The position numbers and the translations under genes were made by a program. 33,221 nucleotides of DNA from Coemansia sp. RSA 922. Lineage: Eukaryota > Kickxellomycota > Kickxellomycetes > Kickxellales > Kickxellaceae. A model generated the notes under the pieces. That model worked only from the letters and a program-made list of their open reading frames with translations, did not search any database and was not told the origin of the DNA. Position 1 is the first letter of the stretch. Every line of letters begins with the position of its first letter. The stretch lies in contig JANBQS010000120.1 in NCBI GenBank assembly GCA_027577415.1, forward strand, positions 1-33,221, written 5' to 3'. Shown here piece by piece: positions 1-9,084 of this stretch.

Positions 1-1351
1 TTTTTCTATTAGCAAGATACATTAGGTGCAAAAGCCATGGCATTGCCACACATATTGAAAGAATAACACAACAAGCATTCTAGTCTATACTTTGCTGTGC
101 CTGTCTTTAAAAGAGCTTGCTCCAAAACTCTTCTTTATTTTCACCTGGTTCGTTTTATTGCTACCTAATCCTTTTCATCCATCTATCCTTATTTGCAGCA
201 ATAGCTACTCTACTTCCATCTCTCATCATATTTTGAATACTGCCAATGAAGACTGCCTTGCTACCAGTCTCAGTGTGCTAGCTAGGCACCAATATGTCTC
301 CATTGATGAGATTTTCTGCCCAGCTACTTGGTACCACATGCTCTCATATCCAGAGAGTATACTATACCTTATTTTAAACCTAGCTGATGTTCATATATAC
401 TGCGCAGCAATGGATCAAGCTTGTACCATTTTATATTTAAGACTGAGGTGATAACAACCATTGTGCTGTGAGCCATGACTCTGTCCCTAGCCTAGGCGAA
501 AACTGTGCCACATGCAACAACCACATACAGATGCTCAACAAAAGGATACTAATAGCTAAAAGGGGCATGTATGTGTGTATTATTGAAAAGTGAATAAGAG
601 TGTATGCCTCACTTGACAATACTTGGCCTTTTGTAGAGACAATGAATTGTAGCACCTGCCAGAGATCTTGCCTCATGGCATAAAAGTTGATGCAAATATA
701 TCCATTTTTCCTTTTCATATTTAACAGCTACTATAGAGTTGTCACCTTCTATACTCCGCAAATGCTATTTAGGTGTGATTAGCAAACATAATAACGACGA
801 ATTGTGTCTCAGAGGGAGCAAGAAACGAGCTGTGTAAGAACTGACATTAACAACGTGCTGTTAATGCACTTTTGGCATGATTAGAAATACCTTTCTTTTG
901 TTTTCGGGAGTTGGTTTGAAGTATTTTATAATACATTATTAAAGTGTGCCGTTATGCTCTTACATTGAACATATTTTACTATTAGTCCCTCCACTATAGT
1001 TGTTTCCACAGTATTCTCACAGGATATTGTGAATTTACTATATAATTTTTAGATATAGCCTCATGCATACACAATTTTAACACTGGCTGCAAAAACACTT
1101 TTTTTTTCTTCATACCTGCACTTTATTTGGTGAAAAGTAAAGTGGCAAATTAGGCAAAGGAAAATAGCTTAGCCATTCAATGGTTTAAGGCATCAATAAA
1201 TTATATTTGAAAATCTAAAGAAAATATATTTTACTATCTGGTCAAACACACAATATATCCAAAGTGCCAAACAAACCAGTGAAGTGTGAGACTTGAACTG
1301 AACTGAATCAAGAGATAGAAAAGTGGTACCAAGCTTCTAAAGGAATATTTA
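1..1351. other. AT-rich non-coding stretch
   Basis: No gene can be supported here. The sequence is visibly AT-rich with long A/T runs. The open frames present (92-451 plus, 437-718 minus) begin at non-ATG codons or have no recognisable family signature, and their composition matches the surrounding non-coding DNA. No tRNA, clear terminal repeats or transposase motif was seen by eye. Confidence 0.5.
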
Positions 1352-1834
1352 TCAGTAAGAGGGGCTTGGTTTATATAGCTGTATTTCACCACAAATTTCA
1401 CAGTTGCAATTAAAAGGGTGTTCTATATTCATCATATCAATATTGTTATTATCCACTTCCAATATACGCTTTAGCTTTGCCAGCTCTGCATTTTCTGCCC
1501 ACCTCTTAATATCATTAAAACGGTCACTCGCACTAGTATAATTATTAAGTTTGGTCAAAGTCGAAGTACCAAGGATAATAATATAAGCTTCTTCTTCTTC
1601 AAGGTTAGTGTCCATATAACCTGTACCATCCACACCATTTATGGAATAGCAAACATTTTTAGAAACAATGCATGTCATTCTAGTGGATCTATACCTCATT
1701 AAAAGTTCATTTTCTTTAATTTTTCCTTCAGCCATTTCAAAAGTGGCAAAGCAAGTTGTTAGTTTGATATCTATCTCTCCTATATGTTCCATTATACCAT
1801 CACATGAAACAAGATTGTACACAGGATATATCAT
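1352..1834 (-). CDS. Hypothetical orphan protein, possible third member of the 12419/13725 family
   Basis: A 160-residue frame read from the ATG at 1834. No known domain is recognised. The frame is open five codons further upstream to a TTG, and the sequence just before the ATG (a T-rich tract ending in TGTACAG) resembles a 3' splice site, so a 5' exon may be missing. A central segment resembles the two tandem orphan proteins at 12419-12823 and 13725-14195: a Tyr-x-x-Asn-x-x-Asp-Gly stretch, then MDTNLEEEEAYIIILG here against LDTNVQEDNLICVLVG in the 13725 protein. A GEI-[DQ]-[IL] segment earlier in both also lines up. The similarity is weak and by eye. The C-terminus has a Cys-x-Cys-x-x-Cys cluster near residue 148 that the other two lack. 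Function unknown. Confidence 0.45.
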   Translation of the reverse strand: MIYPVYNLVSCDGIMEHIGEIDIKLTTCFATFEMAEGKIKENELLMRYRSTRMTCIVSKNVCYSINGVDGTGYMDTNLEEEEAYIIILGTSTLTKLNNYTSASDRFNDIKRWAENAELAKLKRILEVDNNNIDMMNIEHPFNCNCEICGEIQLYKPSPSY

Positions 1835-2446
1835 GCTTTCTGTACACAAAAAATAGACAAGATGTTATTCAATGAACCTGAGGTGATAATAAGAGCTGGC
1901 AGAAAAGTGAGAGGAAAAAAGAAGAAGGGAAGAAAAAGTGGGCATCCAGCAGCTGCCATTTTGTACCAATACTGCGGCAGCAGTCAGGGCAATTTCTTTC
2001 AATTCTCCCCCAACAATTCTCCACTTTTCAACATACACTAAAGTCTTCCTTTGCTTTTTGTTGGCTTGCTCAAAGGTCAAAGGTTAAAGGCATTAAGACA
2101 TCTCAAAGAGCTTAATCCCATTAATGGATCAATTGCACCTGTGTGTTCCATGTAGAAGATTCTCACTAGCAAAGCTAGACATGGTTGCTTGTTCCACAAC
2201 TAAGGAGTCCTGCAAGCACTTTACGATGTCACCAAGCAGAGATATATCCATGCAAAACAACTCTAGACATATGCACTCCCTAAAACATCACCATGTCACC
2301 ATGCACAACCATTGAGCTAGGAGAGTAGTGATTAAAGGCCAAATAAAATAGTGGCGGCACAAGGGCATTGTTCATATGGTTTCATATGTATAAATTAACA
2401 AATAAATAAGCCTACTCATAAGTTGACTAGTTAGCTTAAAAACATT
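1835..2446. other. AT-rich intergenic stretch before the tRNA
   Basis: No supportable gene. Short frames at 1865-2080 (minus) and 2124-2315 (plus) have no family features. The stretch would hold any 5' exon and promoter of the orphan gene ending at 1352 and the upstream flank of the tRNA gene. Confidence 0.45.
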
Positions 2447-2517
2447 GCATCTGTGGTCCAGAGGTATGATTATCGCCTGCCACGCGGTAGACCCGGGTTC
2501 GATTCCCGGCGGATGCA
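2447..2517 (+). tRNA. tRNA-Gly (anticodon GCC)
   Basis: A complete 71-nt cloverleaf without intron. The acceptor stem 2447-2453 pairs with 2510-2516 (one T-G wobble), the discriminator base is A2517, and CCA is not encoded. The anticodon stem 2472-2476 pairs with 2484-2488 around a seven-base loop with anticodon GCC at 2479-2481. The T stem 2493-2497/2505-2509 encloses the loop TTCGATT. The sequence closely matches the standard eukaryotic tRNA-Gly(GCC). The internal A and B boxes (TGGTCCAGAGG and GGTTCGATTCC) supply the RNA polymerase III promoter. Confidence 0.97.
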
Positions 2518-2522
2518 CACAC

Positions 2523-2527
2523 TTTTT
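2523..2527 (+). terminator. RNA polymerase III terminator
   Basis: A run of five T residues on the coding strand six bases after the tRNA-Gly discriminator base, the usual oligo-T stop signal for Pol III. Confidence 0.75.
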
Positions 2528-2675
2528 GCCCTCTTTGAGCAAAACAAGCAGATATCTTGCTTTCTTCTCTTTTTGGGGGTTTACAATTTATCCTATTTAT
2601 AATTCAAGCAATATTACCACGGGTTTAATACATTTTAAACACCAAAAAGTATATATCATATATTATTAGAGGATT

Positions 2676-5046
2676 TTAAAAGTTGACGGCTTGAATATCA
2701 AGCTTTTGTACATTATGATGCTTACGCCGTTGCGATCGAGAAAGCGTAAGCTCGTCGGTGGTGTTTAGCGGCAAAATAATTTTAGCATAAACGACAGGCG
2801 TGGTATTCGCAGCATACTCTCTTTTAGCATAGCATTCAGACGACCGCCTATTGCCGTCACGCATAGCAGGCTCGACTTTAACCTGAGGAGGATTAAAGGC
2901 ATGAAACCTATATGCCTCAATAAGCAAATCCTTCATCATTGGTAGTGCCATCAGATCGGTATCCCGTTCGACAACGCGCAGCAAAAAGTTTTTGTCCATC
3001 ATCGGAAACCGAATACAAGGCAGTAAAGAGTTCAAAAACTGTTTACGATCAAACATACGACTCCATACACTCGAATTGGATGACTGTGGTTCCATCATAG
3101 AGTCGCGCGGAGAAGACTGCAGCTTTGTAGCAGAGATCGAGAACCGCGGTGAACTACTAACTGGAGATGGTATACTGGTAGATGACAAGTGCAGAGCGTT
3201 GGTGTATGCTTCGCGAGTCAATTCTGGTTTACGACGCGGATTACCCGATCGATGACGGTTAACAGCAAACGGAGAACTAGTATGCGGAAGTAACGACAGG
3301 TTAGAGGGCGACCGATAGCATTTCAGTACAGCCTCGTCAGTAGTGTTAGATAATGACGCGGGTCTCGTGGTATGACGTTCAGCCGACAGAACGTTAGACA
3401 GACTAGAGTTGTTTCCAGTCCTCGAGCAATCGTCCTGGTCTTCGCGAAAATTAGCCCACTTGACAACGGTCTCAAACAACAGTTCTTCGGAAATAACGTT
3501 AAGCGTATCGCTAGCCAGCACCTGACGCAACAAATGAGCGGGCGCCCACATAGTAGACGGATTGTGACAAAGCGCAGTGAAATTACGACTACAGAACAAC
3601 CGACACGCACGCTGCTGGTCGACAGCCTCGAGATCTAGGGCGATAGACCAAATTTCCCAAACAGTCTCCACTGAAATGCGTTTAGTCAAATTGCGCCAAC
3701 AAATATCTCGCAAAGCCGATACCTCGAATTGATCCGCACACAGGAGCGTCTCGACTACTTCCTCCGCAGATACGGATCCCTCGAGATCACATACACGAGT
3801 ATAGGCGTATTCCAAGAGCCGCTCAAATGCACGAGGTGTAACGTCCCAGACTTCTACTACCTTTTCGTAAGTCTCGCGCATACCGTTACTAAACATGGCT
3901 TCGAATACGGGCGAGACAGCCATTAATATAGCTTTGTGCGCGTGGTATCTAGGTCCGGCCGATAACGGAGGGTCGCAAAGGTCGCTGCTGCCCAGTCGTG
4001 GTCGCTGCGAATAGGGGAGTGGCCGCGGACAACAATTTCCGGGCATAGGCGTCACGCACGGCGAGGTATAATCGATACGTAAAGCATCACGTGTAGCGAA
4101 ATCACCACTATTGCGTGGAGACAACAGACCTTGCTTATTATCCGTATACCCGGGTGAGAGTAAAAGAGAGGACGAGTCGCGGAGTTCAAACTGAATATCA
4201 GAAAATCTCGCAGACAATAGTAGCTGATTGAATGGCGCAGATATTTTTTCTGGGACATAGACTGCGATAGCTGGCGATGGTACGGCAGTAGCCACGCCTT
4301 CGTTTACTGTTTCGCGGACGTGGAATCGCACTACCAAGGATGTAGTATCGTCTAGAATAAACGACTCCATGTCACCCAAGTCTATAAACTTGTCGTCTCC
4401 CCATGTGCTGTAGGCCGAATCTACCCAAACTGTAATTGGCGTCGTGTATTTGCTATAGTCCAAGCCACGTGTACGCATGTTTTCCAACGTGAATGATATG
4501 TCCACCTTTTTTCGCTGCTGGAATAGACGGTCGGCCGTGGATTCGTGTGCGGCCAAGTATAGTGCGAGCTCCTATTCACACAACTGGTAAAAAAAAGAGA
4601 GGAGGGGGCAATGTTTTAGTTCCTGAAAGTGTTTGATGACAATTGACCAACAAAGGAATAATGGTTGTGGCTTACCGTTGGGTTGCGAGTACGGCCCTTA
4701 AACAGCTTAAACACCCAGCACAGGCCATCGGCGTCGAAAGGCGGGCTGTTATGCTCGATGCACGGCGCCAAAGTACTCCACTGACCTATCCGCCACCGGT
4801 AAACGTACTACATCACACAATAACAAACATGGAAAATTTATGAGCAACTCATGAATACCATTGGTATTTCACAACATCACCCCCATTTTTTTTTGTCTGG
4901 TCGAAATATAGAGTGGCGCATACCTGTAGACTAGCTAAAAATGTAAAAGAGTCATAATAAAAATAAAAAAAGGTCAGCAACTAGTACAATATATTCACTC
5001 TAACCGCTCGCTATTTATCGTATGTGTGCTTACCTGGAGAGCTCAT
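2676..5046 (-). CDS. MATH-BTB-BACK domain protein, four exons including an 11-nt microexon
   Basis: Predicted exons on the minus strand: 5046-5034, 4934-4924, 4807-4676 and 4571-2676, giving 683 residues. Introns (99, 116 and 104 nt) all have GT-AG ends and the phases join cleanly. The last exon alone has no ATG start, whereas the joined N-terminus supplies the missing first half of a MATH domain (YRWRIGQWSTL, then FDADGLCWVFKLFKG, about residues 9-140, ending WGDDKFIDLGD and DDTTSLVVRFHV). A BTB/POZ domain follows (about 170-342: FSDIQFELRD, HAHKAILMAVSPVFEAMF, then the LLEYAYT region), interrupted by an insertion of about 75 residues after its first strands. A BACK-like helical region follows (about 345-435), then a Ser-rich stretch. 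In other eukaryotes MATH-BTB proteins act as substrate adaptors for cullin-3 ubiquitin ligases; that role is inferred here. Its neighbours are unrelated. Confidence 0.88.
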
Positions 5047-5576
5047 AGTATAAACAAAATAATAACGAATTGAAATGCAAAAAAGTGGAAGAAAAAAATG
5101 AAAAAGGCGAGAGAGAGAGAAACACTAGGGATTCTTGGTCTTCCAAAGTAACAAAAAAGAAATATAAAAACAAAAAGGAACCAAGATAATGGAACCAAGG
5201 GAGGGAAAAAGGGACAAAGAAGCGGGATCTAAAAAGGAAATGCTTCCCTTTCCAACGTAAGATGAATGAAAAAAAAAAGGTTCGCCAGAAAGAAAGAAAA
5301 AGAAAAATATTTTGTATTAGCTGATCCTTAAAAGGTAGACACGCAAAAAAAAAAGAAAAAATTAATAGGGAGAAAAGAAGAGAAAGCACACGACTGGATA
5401 AAATAATGTCCCTCCATGTCTGCATGTCGGGAAATAGTGGCACAGACGAAAGCAAAAAAAAACTAGTATCCGAATTTACACACACATGCGAGGCTTGCCC
5501 ATTGACTTGTATTAACCCTTCTTTTATTTGATATTAATCACGTCCTAGAAAAAGGGATCTTATGATTCCAGACTAA
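5047..5576. promoter_or_regulatory. Pyrimidine-rich upstream region of the MATH-BTB gene
   Basis: This 530-base gap lies between the ATG of the MATH-BTB gene and the stop of the APH-like gene, both on the minus strand. The plus strand is strongly purine-rich (runs of GAAA, GAGAGA and A tracts at about 5080-5400), so the minus strand, which is the coding strand, is CT-rich, as in many fungal core promoters and leaders. The 151-residue frame at 5030-5485 is a low-complexity product of this bias. No discrete motif can be named. Confidence 0.5.
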
Positions 5577-6686
5577 TCACAACTTGCTTTTATGCAATAC
5601 GTCCAGGCCATCGACAATGTTCATAGCCATATTCATAGTACTAGGAAACATTTTCCCAACCAAATACGCAAATGACGATGATGCCTGGCCCTTAGCCACT
5701 CGTGCAGCAATACCCTGCTGAATAACAGCGTTTCTAAACAGCCCAAACACTTTAGCAAACTCCCACCCACCCAACGCCGGATACTCGCGCCCCATCGCAT
5801 GGCAGTACCTCCCCAGCAACATTTCCTCGCTAGGTGCACCCTCCCCAGGCGGCGCGTTCTTCAGGCCGCTAAACACAGCAATACCGCTGCTGTTCGCATA
5901 AAACGATATCAAAAGCGGTTGTAGCATATTAGCCAAGTCAGAGCGCGGGTTACCCAATGTCGACAGCTCCCAGTCAAGTATCCCAATAATGCGTATCTCG
6001 GTCGGATGCCATACAACGTTATCCATCTTAAAGTCGCCATGCACAATAGTGGTCTCGTCTGGACACTCATGGTCAGCAAACCACTGCCGCAGCCTCTCAA
6101 TACCAGGCAACTGGCCATTAGGGCCGATGGCCGCTGCCTGGGCATCCGAAATACGCGACAGACTCTGCACCTGTCGCTTATAGTATCCGCCATCCCGGCC
6201 AAATCCCTCCAGCCCCACCCGCCTATAATCTACCTTATGCAATAAGGCCAGAACGTCTACCAGCGCCATCCAGTACTTGCAGCGTTCACCAGCACTGATC
6301 TCAGGCAGCCTAACGTCGGGCAAAACACGGCCCTCCAAAAATTCCATCAAATAGAACGGCGTTCCCAGTACACTGCTGTCCTCGCACAGAGCGTATACTC
6401 GCGGAACCGGTACTTGCGTGTTTTGGCCCAGGGCCTGCAGTACGCGGAACTCGCGCTCAACCGCATGAGCTGTCTTGGACAAGAGCTGACCACCAGGCTT
6501 TTTACGCAGAACGAATTTTTGTCCCCCACTGTCAGATACCAGATAAGTTGGGTTACTCTGCCCAATGCTAAACTGCTTCAACGAAAGTGGTAGTGTCAGG
6601 TCAGGCATGCTTTTGGCGAGAAAGGCTTCGAGCTTTCCAATATCCAGCTCGTGGCCGTTGCGCACTTCTCCAACTAGTGAGCTCAT
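5577..6686 (-). CDS. APH-fold phosphotransferase, ACAD10/ACAD11 kinase-domain type
   Basis: A 369-residue protein without introns, starting at the ATG at 6686. It has the aminoglycoside phosphotransferase/choline kinase fold: a glycine-containing N-lobe (FSIGQSNPTYLV, about 39-50), a Lys-bearing strand (KFVLRKKPGG, 57-66), a hinge (FYLMEFLEGR, 111-120), a catalytic loop HGDFKMDN (216-223) and a metal-binding DWE (238-240), followed by LSTLGNPRSDLANML. The pattern matches the N-terminal kinase domain of animal ACAD10/ACAD11, which act on 4-hydroxyacyl-CoAs, here as a stand-alone enzyme without the acyl-CoA dehydrogenase part. The true substrate cannot be read from sequence; hydroxyacyl-CoA is an inference. 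No targeting signal is obvious. It is not evidence of antibiotic resistance. Confidence 0.88.
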   Translation of the reverse strand: MSSLVGEVRNGHELDIGKLEAFLAKSMPDLTLPLSLKQFSIGQSNPTYLVSDSGGQKFVLRKKPGGQLLSKTAHAVEREFRVLQALGQNTQVPVPRVYALCEDSSVLGTPFYLMEFLEGRVLPDVRLPEISAGERCKYWMALVDVLALLHKVDYRRVGLEGFGRDGGYYKRQVQSLSRISDAQAAAIGPNGQLPGIERLRQWFADHECPDETTIVHGDFKMDNVVWHPTEIRIIGILDWELSTLGNPRSDLANMLQPLLISFYANSSGIAVFSGLKNAPPGEGAPSEEMLLGRYCHAMGREYPALGGWEFAKVFGLFRNAVIQQGIAARVAKGQASSSFAYLVGKMFPSTMNMAMNIVDGLDVLHKSKL

Positions 6687-6828
6687 TTCAAATAAAAAAA
6701 TAATATAAAAAGTAGATAGTAAAGAGATAAAGACTAGTTAGCGCCACTTGCTGTGGCTGACATATGAGATAGGAGACCCCCGGAGGATATAGCATCGCCG
6801 AGCTGTCATGTGCCAGCGGCATTTGTTC

Positions 6829-8946
6829 CTAAAGCGTATCACAAGCACGGCCCACATATGACAGACCAGGGCGTGCGGGCGCAAAAATTGTGACCTCTGG
6901 GCATCCATAGACCTTGACTTGCTCCAGCCGACCACAGGCCTCCAGTACTTTCTCCATCACCGAGTCACTAGTACAGCGGACCCAAGACAGGTCCACCTCC
7001 TCCAAATACGGGCATCCCTTCACCACTGACGCTGCCACCACTTCATCTTCTTCCGCTGGCAGCACATGGCCGGCAAACGCCAAAAGGCCTTTCTCTGACA
7101 GATTATCGTCAACCGAGTTAAGGTCAAGCGATCTCAGCGAGCAGCACGAATGGCGCACGACAGCATGCATCACAGCGTCAGTCAACAGGTAGCAGCGATT
7201 AAGGCTCAGACGGGTAAGACCGCGGCCCATGGTGGTCCCAGCACCCTGCGCAAAGAACCGGGTCAGGGCCTCAGCCGAAATGCTGTTACACTCGGCCAAG
7301 CTAAGCTCCTGCAGATGCTGAGAATGAGGGGCCAGGCCCAGCAGCAAGAAATCGTCGTCAATATCCTTGAACCCAGATAGATCCAAGACCCACAGCTGCG
7401 AGCCCAGAGCCCTAATGACACGCATAGCCGTCGAGCTAGACATCGCCAAATGCGGGTGACCCAAGTCCAAGCTCTTCAAGTGTGACAGCGGACGCCAGGG
7501 CGCCACGCCGCCACTCTGCGAGTCGCGCAACAGGCGCTCAGGCTCCTGCAGTGCCTCCTCGGTCTCAGTCAAAGGCGCAGCCAGCATTCCCAAGCAATCG
7601 TCATTAAAGTCCGTGCACTCCGATACTCGCAGCTCCTCCAGGCCCTGGCAGTGCGTGATAAGGGCGCGCATAGCCCCAGGGCCAAACCCAGAAAAGCGCA
7701 CCTGGAACGAGCGCAGTCTAGGCCCAGCCACGCGGAAAAACCTGGCCCACGCCTTGTCATCAACCAAGAACGCCCCCTCCAACTGCACTCTCGCCAGCTG
7801 CCCCAGGCCCACGCCAAACGCATCCAGAACCCCAGCGTCCAGCCTCCCGCAGTACTCCAGCGCCAACGTCTGCACACTAGGCGACATCTCGACGATCCTC
7901 GCCAACGCGTCCTTCGTAAGCCTCGTACAGTCATACAGAACGACAGACGTGCGGTCAGCGCCCAAAAACAGGCCCAGCGTGTGCTCGTCCAGGACCCGCA
8001 TCTTGCAAATAATGCGGCACAGCTTGTTCAGGCTCTGAACACTAATGTCGCCAAACGATTCGACCTGGTCAACGTGCTTGGCTATAGCGCGCACGCACAA
8101 GTCCTGCAGCGAGGGAAGTCCCGCCTCAAGCTCCAGCAGCCCGTCAGCGGTCTTCTTCAGCCGACGACGCTTAGGAGCTGCCGTGCTGCTGGTCACGGCG
8201 TGGGCGCGCTTGGAGACAGCCGCAGCCTCGTTCTGCGACCTGTCGATTGAGCGCCGGCAATTAGGGCACAGCAGGCGTTCGGATTCTTCGTGCTCGCCGC
8301 GCAACAAGAACCGCTTGTCACATACCTCGCACTGCTTCATACGCCCACCCTTACGCGCCGAGCTACGGTTCAATCCAGCACGCTGATCAGCTTCGTCGGA
8401 ATTTTCGTCGCTATCAGCCTCCGAGTCGCTGTCCTTCTTCTTCTTTTTGCCCTTAGCAGCACCCTTGCCCTTGGCGGCTCTCTTGCCCTTGCCAGTGTCC
8501 TCGAGGATTTCCGTGGTAACTACAGCCGCAACGGGAGCCGCAGCTACCACTGTGTGTTGTCTACTGGCGTGCCTAGTTGTCATGCGTGAAGAGCCAACTC
8601 CACTATCCGCCAACTCAGCCTCTTCGTTTTCTTCATCTTGTAGGTCGCGAGCCAGTGCTGCATCAGCACTATCGGCACCCTCTCCACCTCGGCTGGCAGT
8701 CGGCTGCTGTTCAAGAGTAACAGCCGGTTGTTGCTCCTGACCTTGCGCTTGAGCTTGCCCTTGTGCAGCCGCCGCCGCAGCCGCAGCAGCAGTCTCTGCA
8801 CGCCGCCTCTCGCGAAAGTGCCTGCTAACTCCAATCTCTTGCAGATAGTCTGTCAGAGCCGAGTGGGGTCCCTTGATAGTATTACCAGTACCTCCACCAC
8901 GCGGGTTCCTAGACCCACTGCCTCGAGCACGGTCATTCAAGTCCAT
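6829..8946 (-). CDS. RAD7: RAD7-like leucine-rich-repeat nucleotide excision repair protein
   Basis: A 705-residue protein from the ATG at 8946, longer than yeast Rad7 (565 residues). The N-terminus carries the family signature GPHSALTDYLQEIGV (26-40), then a long Ala/Gln-rich and acidic/Lys-rich disordered region. A Cys4 zinc-binding motif (C206, C209, C227, C230; CX2C-X17-CX2C) follows, as in other fungal Rad7 proteins. From about residue 330 to 690 there are amino-acid-type leucine-rich repeats (for example VQTLALEYCGRLD, LEELRVSECTDFND, LQELSLAECNSIS, LTRLSLNRCYLLT). In yeast, Rad7 works with Rad16 and Abf1 in global-genome nucleotide excision repair and also in an Elongin-C/Cul3 ubiquitin ligase. 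THS1 lies just upstream on the same strand; its stop is 138 bases before this ATG. Confidence 0.9.
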   Translation of the reverse strand: MDLNDRARGSGSRNPRGGGTGNTIKGPHSALTDYLQEIGVSRHFRERRRAETAAAAAAAAAQGQAQAQGQEQQPAVTLEQQPTASRGGEGADSADAALARDLQDEENEEAELADSGVGSSRMTTRHASRQHTVVAAAPVAAVVTTEILEDTGKGKRAAKGKGAAKGKKKKKDSDSEADSDENSDEADQRAGLNRSSARKGGRMKQCEVCDKRFLLRGEHEESERLLCPNCRRSIDRSQNEAAAVSKRAHAVTSSTAAPKRRRLKKTADGLLELEAGLPSLQDLCVRAIAKHVDQVESFGDISVQSLNKLCRIICKMRVLDEHTLGLFLGADRTSVVLYDCTRLTKDALARIVEMSPSVQTLALEYCGRLDAGVLDAFGVGLGQLARVQLEGAFLVDDKAWARFFRVAGPRLRSFQVRFSGFGPGAMRALITHCQGLEELRVSECTDFNDDCLGMLAAPLTETEEALQEPERLLRDSQSGGVAPWRPLSHLKSLDLGHPHLAMSSSTAMRVIRALGSQLWVLDLSGFKDIDDDFLLLGLAPHSQHLQELSLAECNSISAEALTRFFAQGAGTTMGRGLTRLSLNRCYLLTDAVMHAVVRHSCCSLRSLDLNSVDDNLSEKGLLAFAGHVLPAEEDEVVAASVVKGCPYLEEVDLSWVRCTSDSVMEKVLEACGRLEQVKVYGCPEVTIFAPARPGLSYVGRACDTL

Positions 8947-9084
8947 CAGAAAAAAAGTAAGAAAAAAAAAGAATACGTAAATTGCAAAAACAAAATAAAT
9001 TTGCGGAAAGTAAGAAAAGAATGTGGCTGCGGAAAAAAACCTAGAAATGTATCAATGATGAATCAAATCACACGTAATCGGGTC

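Noticed and set aside
92..451. 119-residue plus-strand frame near the window start
   Set aside because: It begins at TTG, has no recognisable family features, and its composition equals the AT-rich background.
2676..4556. BTB protein as a single-exon gene starting at 4556
   Set aside because: The first codon there is TTG and falls in the middle of a MATH domain; the spliced model supplies an ATG and the missing domain half.
5030..5485. 151-residue minus-strand frame rich in Phe, Leu and Ser
   Set aside because: It results from translating a polypyrimidine tract, and it overlaps the first exon of the MATH-BTB gene in another frame.
5577..6686. Antibiotic-resistance aminoglycoside kinase
   Set aside because: The fold is shared, but the sequence pattern is that of the ACAD10/11 kinase group, in a eukaryotic chromosomal setting.
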